A stretch of DNA of 34,324 bases, taken from assembly GCA_046765875.1 (NCBI GenBank), contig JBKPSJ010000164.1:1-34324 (forward strand). The letters are read 5' to 3'. Both the position numbers and the translations under genes were made by a program. This DNA is from DASRHY01 sp046765875. Lineage in GTDB: Bacteria; Actinomycetota; Actinomycetes; Propionibacteriales; Kribbellaceae. The notes under the pieces are model-generated. The model had not been told where the DNA came from. It ran no database searches and saw only the letters and a program-made list of their open reading frames with translations. Positions within the stretch are counted from its first letter, which is position 1. Each line of letters begins with the position of its first letter. Of the stretch, positions 32,136 to 34,324 are shown piece by piece.

Positions 32136-33938
32136 CTACACGTCAATTCCGCTCCTCTCCTGCCATTCGTCTCGGGCGGTGAGTCGTCGCTCGCGGGCAC
32201 GGGCTGCTGCGGCGTTGGCGAGGGCGGCGTCGCCGGTGGTGTGCCAGCCGATGCCGGCGTAGCCGAGTTCGGTCACGACTGCCCGGCCGTCGTCGTCGGC
32301 CAGGTGGTCCGCGGTGCGGTGCCAGGTGCGCCGTCGCCAGGTCTGGCGGGCTTTGCGCAAGGTGCGCAAGGTGACCGAGTAACGGCGAGAGCGGGTGGAG
32401 AAGTGGCCGCCATAGCCGAGCATGTGTGCCCAGGCCTGCAGCCGACCGTACCGGATACGCCACCATTGGATCGGACTCTCGGCGTCGGCCTCGTCTAGTT
32501 CGGTGGCCATCTCGCGAGGTCTGACACCATCGGCACGGAGTCTGGCCTTCTGTTCGAGGACCCACTCGGCCTGTCTGCGGAGTACGTCGGCGGGTGGCTG
32601 TCCGAGTTGCCACGCGGCGGCGATCAGCCGTCCGGGATGGGTTTGCTGGGTGGCGTAGGCATCGACCGTTTGCGGAGTGAGCCGGGCCGAGACGTGGCCG
32701 GCGATCTCGGTGGCCTTGGTGGCGTACTTGGCCAGGTAGGCGGCCACGGCATTGTCGGCGATCTCCCCCCACATGGGGATGCGGACGGGGCGGGTGTCGA
32801 TCTCGGCGCCCCACGCGATCTCCCAGCCTTCCGGTCGGGTGGGGTGGGGCGGGGTATAGAGGCCGATCTCGAGGGCGGCGGCGTGGATGGCGTGTTCCAG
32901 TGCACGCCAGGTGAGGCACGCGTGCGGCGCGACCAGCTCGTCGGCGGCGGTGCGGTCGTGCTCGGCGCAGTCCGGGCACAACGGCTGCCCGACCAAGAGA
33001 TCGTCGGGTGCGTGCCTGGTCTCGCAAGCGAGGACGATGCCGTGCGGGCAGGTCTGGGGTGTCCGGCGGGCCACGCAGCGCAGCGGTTTGCCGGTGGCCT
33101 CGGCGACGCGGTGGCGGTGGACCTGGGAACCGTAGCCGTGCACGTTGCCGTCGAGGCGGAAGATGGCGTGGAAGTGGAGTGCGCCGCGGGCCTGGAACTC
33201 GGCGACCTTGGCGTAGGAGACGGTGACCCGCACGTCGTGGTTGGCGGCTTGGCGGTCGAGGATGCGGCGCACGTGTTGGGCGGTGCGTCGCCACAGCTCC
33301 GCGGCGTACAGGTTCCACACGACCTGGTGCTGGTAGTCATAGCAGCCGGCGCACAGGGCCTGGCCGAGGCACTTCTCGCCCTCGCGGTGGGTGCGGTTGC
33401 AGACCAGGTTGACACCGTGCGGGCAGTACTCGGGTCGCCGGCGGGGCCGGCACGGCAGCACCTTGATCGGCTGATCCATGTGCGTGCGCTTCTTCTCGCG
33501 GCGGGAGTGGACGTAGCCGAACGAGGGGGCGGTGAAGGTGGCGAACACCGCCGGATGCCCAACGACGTGGTCGGGGATGCCCTTACCGCCACGGAGTCCG
33601 GCGAGGATGAGTTGGTAGGTGTCGGCGCGGTAGACCTCCGAGCAGGCCGGGCAGACCGTGGCGCGGCGGTTGCCGCACGCGGTGTACAGCTGCCCGTCCG
33701 GCATCGCCGCGGTCGAGCGAGTGTCGACGATCTCGCCGGTGGTCTTGTCGACGGTGTGCAGCTGTCCGGTGAGCCGGACGGGGTGGGTACAAGCCGCGGC
33801 GCCTTCGATATGGCGCATCCAATGGTTGTAGTCAGGCCGCGTAGCTCTGGCGAGCATCTCGGCCACCACCCCCGACTCCGAGCCCGCCAGGGGTTCGGGG
33901 TCGAGAGTGACCGTCGAGGTGCTCATCGATTGGGTCAT
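32136..33938 (-). CDS. repSA: Replication initiator of the RepSA family
   Basis: The protein of about 600 residues resembles the pSAM2 RepSA rolling-circle initiator. It has the HUH-type motif H255-F-H257 in RGALHFHAIFRLDG, and Y401-L-A-K-Y405 in AAYLAKYATKATE with the probable nicking Tyr. Several cysteine pairs (CGNRRATVCPAC, CPHGVNLVCN and later CLGQALCAGC, CPHGIVLAC, LCPDC) probably bind zinc. The start is uncertain: ATG 33938 follows the upstream stop by one base, ATG 33971 would overlap it, and neither has a clear ribosome site. AICEs replicate by this mechanism after excision and during transfer. It is read with xis and int. Confidence 0.85.
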   Translation of the reverse strand: MTQSMSTSTVTLDPEPLAGSESGVVAEMLARATRPDYNHWMRHIEGAAACTHPVRLTGQLHTVDKTTGEIVDTRSTAAMPDGQLYTACGNRRATVCPACSEVYRADTYQLILAGLRGGKGIPDHVVGHPAVFATFTAPSFGYVHSRREKKRTHMDQPIKVLPCRPRRRPEYCPHGVNLVCNRTHREGEKCLGQALCAGCYDYQHQVVWNLYAAELWRRTAQHVRRILDRQAANHDVRVTVSYAKVAEFQARGALHFHAIFRLDGNVHGYGSQVHRHRVAEATGKPLRCVARRTPQTCPHGIVLACETRHAPDDLLVGQPLCPDCAEHDRTAADELVAPHACLTWRALEHAIHAAALEIGLYTPPHPTRPEGWEIAWGAEIDTRPVRIPMWGEIADNAVAAYLAKYATKATEIAGHVSARLTPQTVDAYATQQTHPGRLIAAAWQLGQPPADVLRRQAEWVLEQKARLRADGVRPREMATELDEADAESPIQWWRIRYGRLQAWAHMLGYGGHFSTRSRRYSVTLRTLRKARQTWRRRTWHRTADHLADDDGRAVVTELGYAGIGWHTTGDAALANAAAARARERRLTARDEWQERSGIDV

Positions 33939-33939
33939 C

Positions 33940-34323
33940 TCAGTCGCCGGCACCCTCATCGCCGACGTCATCGCTGGCGTCGCTGGGGTGGTATCCCTGT
34001 TGGTTGATCGCGGTCTGCGCGGTCGAGATCAGGACGCCGATTTCGTGCGCGTGGCGTGCGGCGGTCCACAGGGCCTTGTTGGCGACCGTGACCGAGTCGG
34101 CGGGGTCGCGGTTGGTGTCGTACACGTCGTACTCGGTCAGCGAGCGCGCCAGACCGTGACTGAGTTGTCGGAGCAGCTGGTCGAGGCCGTAGCCGAGGTT
34201 GTTGAGGTTGCCAAGTAGCCCGTAGGCCAGCGGTGCGGGGATGGCGCGCCAGGTGCGGTGGTTGAGTGCGCGGATCGCTTCATAGGCATCGTCGGCGTGT
34301 TGGACCAGGTCGTCGGTGTCGTC
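33940..34323 (-). CDS. C-terminal part of a hypothetical AICE protein (5' end outside window)
   Basis: The frame is open from the right edge to a stop at 33940-33942, giving 127 residues of a helical protein: DDLVQHADDAYEAIRALNHRTWRAIPAPLAYGLLGNLNNLGYGLDQLLRQLSHGL, then a polar tail ending SDDVGDEGAGD. No catalytic motif or membrane helix is seen. Short helical proteins in this place, just upstream of repSA, are common in AICEs and may be linked to replication or copy control, but function is unknown. Confidence 0.7.
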   Translation of the reverse strand, partial: DDTDDLVQHADDAYEAIRALNHRTWRAIPAPLAYGLLGNLNNLGYGLDQLLRQLSHGLARSLTEYDVYDTNRDPADSVTVANKALWTAARHAHEIGVLISTAQTAINQQGYHPSDASDDVGDEGAGD

Positions 34324-34324
34324 G

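Larger units (their letters stand above)
30330..34324. mobile_element. Left end of an actinomycete integrative element (AICE, pSAM2-like), incomplete
   Basis: From the 3' half of tRNA-Val(GAC) to the window edge the genes are int (frameshifted), xis, repSA and a partial gene, all leftward, in the order typical of AICEs: excision module next to att, then rolling-circle-like replication initiator. Genes beyond the right edge (transfer ATPase, spread proteins, attR) are not seen. Base composition from 30.5 kb is visibly less GC-rich, and GTAC words are sparser. The exact attL core cannot be set without attR; I place the left border inside the tRNA's 3' half. Confidence 0.8.

Noticed and set aside
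32607..34007. Long open frame on the plus strand opposite repSA
   Set aside because: Gly/Val/Ala-rich without motifs; repSA on the other strand has the HUH and tyrosine motifs and good codon use.

Overview
The window is high-GC actinobacterial chromosome, most likely from a Kribbella-like member of the Propionibacteriales. The support is the phosphatidylinositol-mannoside genes (PIP synthase, acyltransferase, PimA-type mannosyltransferase), the pdxS/pdxT route to vitamin B6, an Eis-like acetyltransferase, EF-G2, frequent GTG starts and Arg/Thr/Val codons in GTAC contexts. The genus is inferred from gene content and style only.

Layout. 1-2219: end of a methyltransferase, an Eis-like acetyltransferase and YebC. 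2348-3979: a stand-alone family A DNA polymerase. 4126-8154: pdxS, a small overlapping gene, pdxT, a MocR regulator that is probably PdxR, and a LemA-like membrane protein. 8286-10442: EF-G2. 10512-13109: pgsA, acyltransferase, pimA. 13186-19360: accessory genes, namely a lipoprotein, a CGNR regulator, a helical protein with a PhyH dioxygenase, and a four-gene overlapping operon (ABC ATPase, permease, TetR, GH16-like). 19436-22026: thrS and a HIT protein. The thrS-HIT-pgsA-acyltransferase-pimA order usual in actinobacteria is therefore split by about 6.3 kb. 22140-26409: ParA-like ATPase, ilvE, VOC protein and a DUF480-methyltransferase fusion. 26574-28303: a small foreign-looking island of short genes beside tRNA-Val(CAC). 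28588-29983: a second CGNR regulator and a PabC-like enzyme. 30110-30371: tRNAs Gly(GCC), Cys(GCA), Val(GAC). From the 3' end of tRNA-Val(GAC) to the right edge: the int-xis-repSA end of an integrative element (AICE, pSAM2-like).

Points that stand out. (1) Two families of intergenic inverted repeats: a 56-bp hairpin at 10454 and 25080, and a three-copy (+,+,-) cluster of an 18-bp word at 3991-4113 and 16318-16415, both clusters between convergent genes. (2) The integrase reads as full length only if one base near 31701-31704 is removed; apparent frame changes also occur in two island genes. (3) Matching TGGACT-type sites lie before the MocR gene and before pdxS, and a 34-bp tandem palindrome lies before the TetR operon. 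(4) The GH16-like protein has Cys where the motif Asp should be.

All positions and motifs were read by eye; family names rest on recognisable motifs, not on searches.
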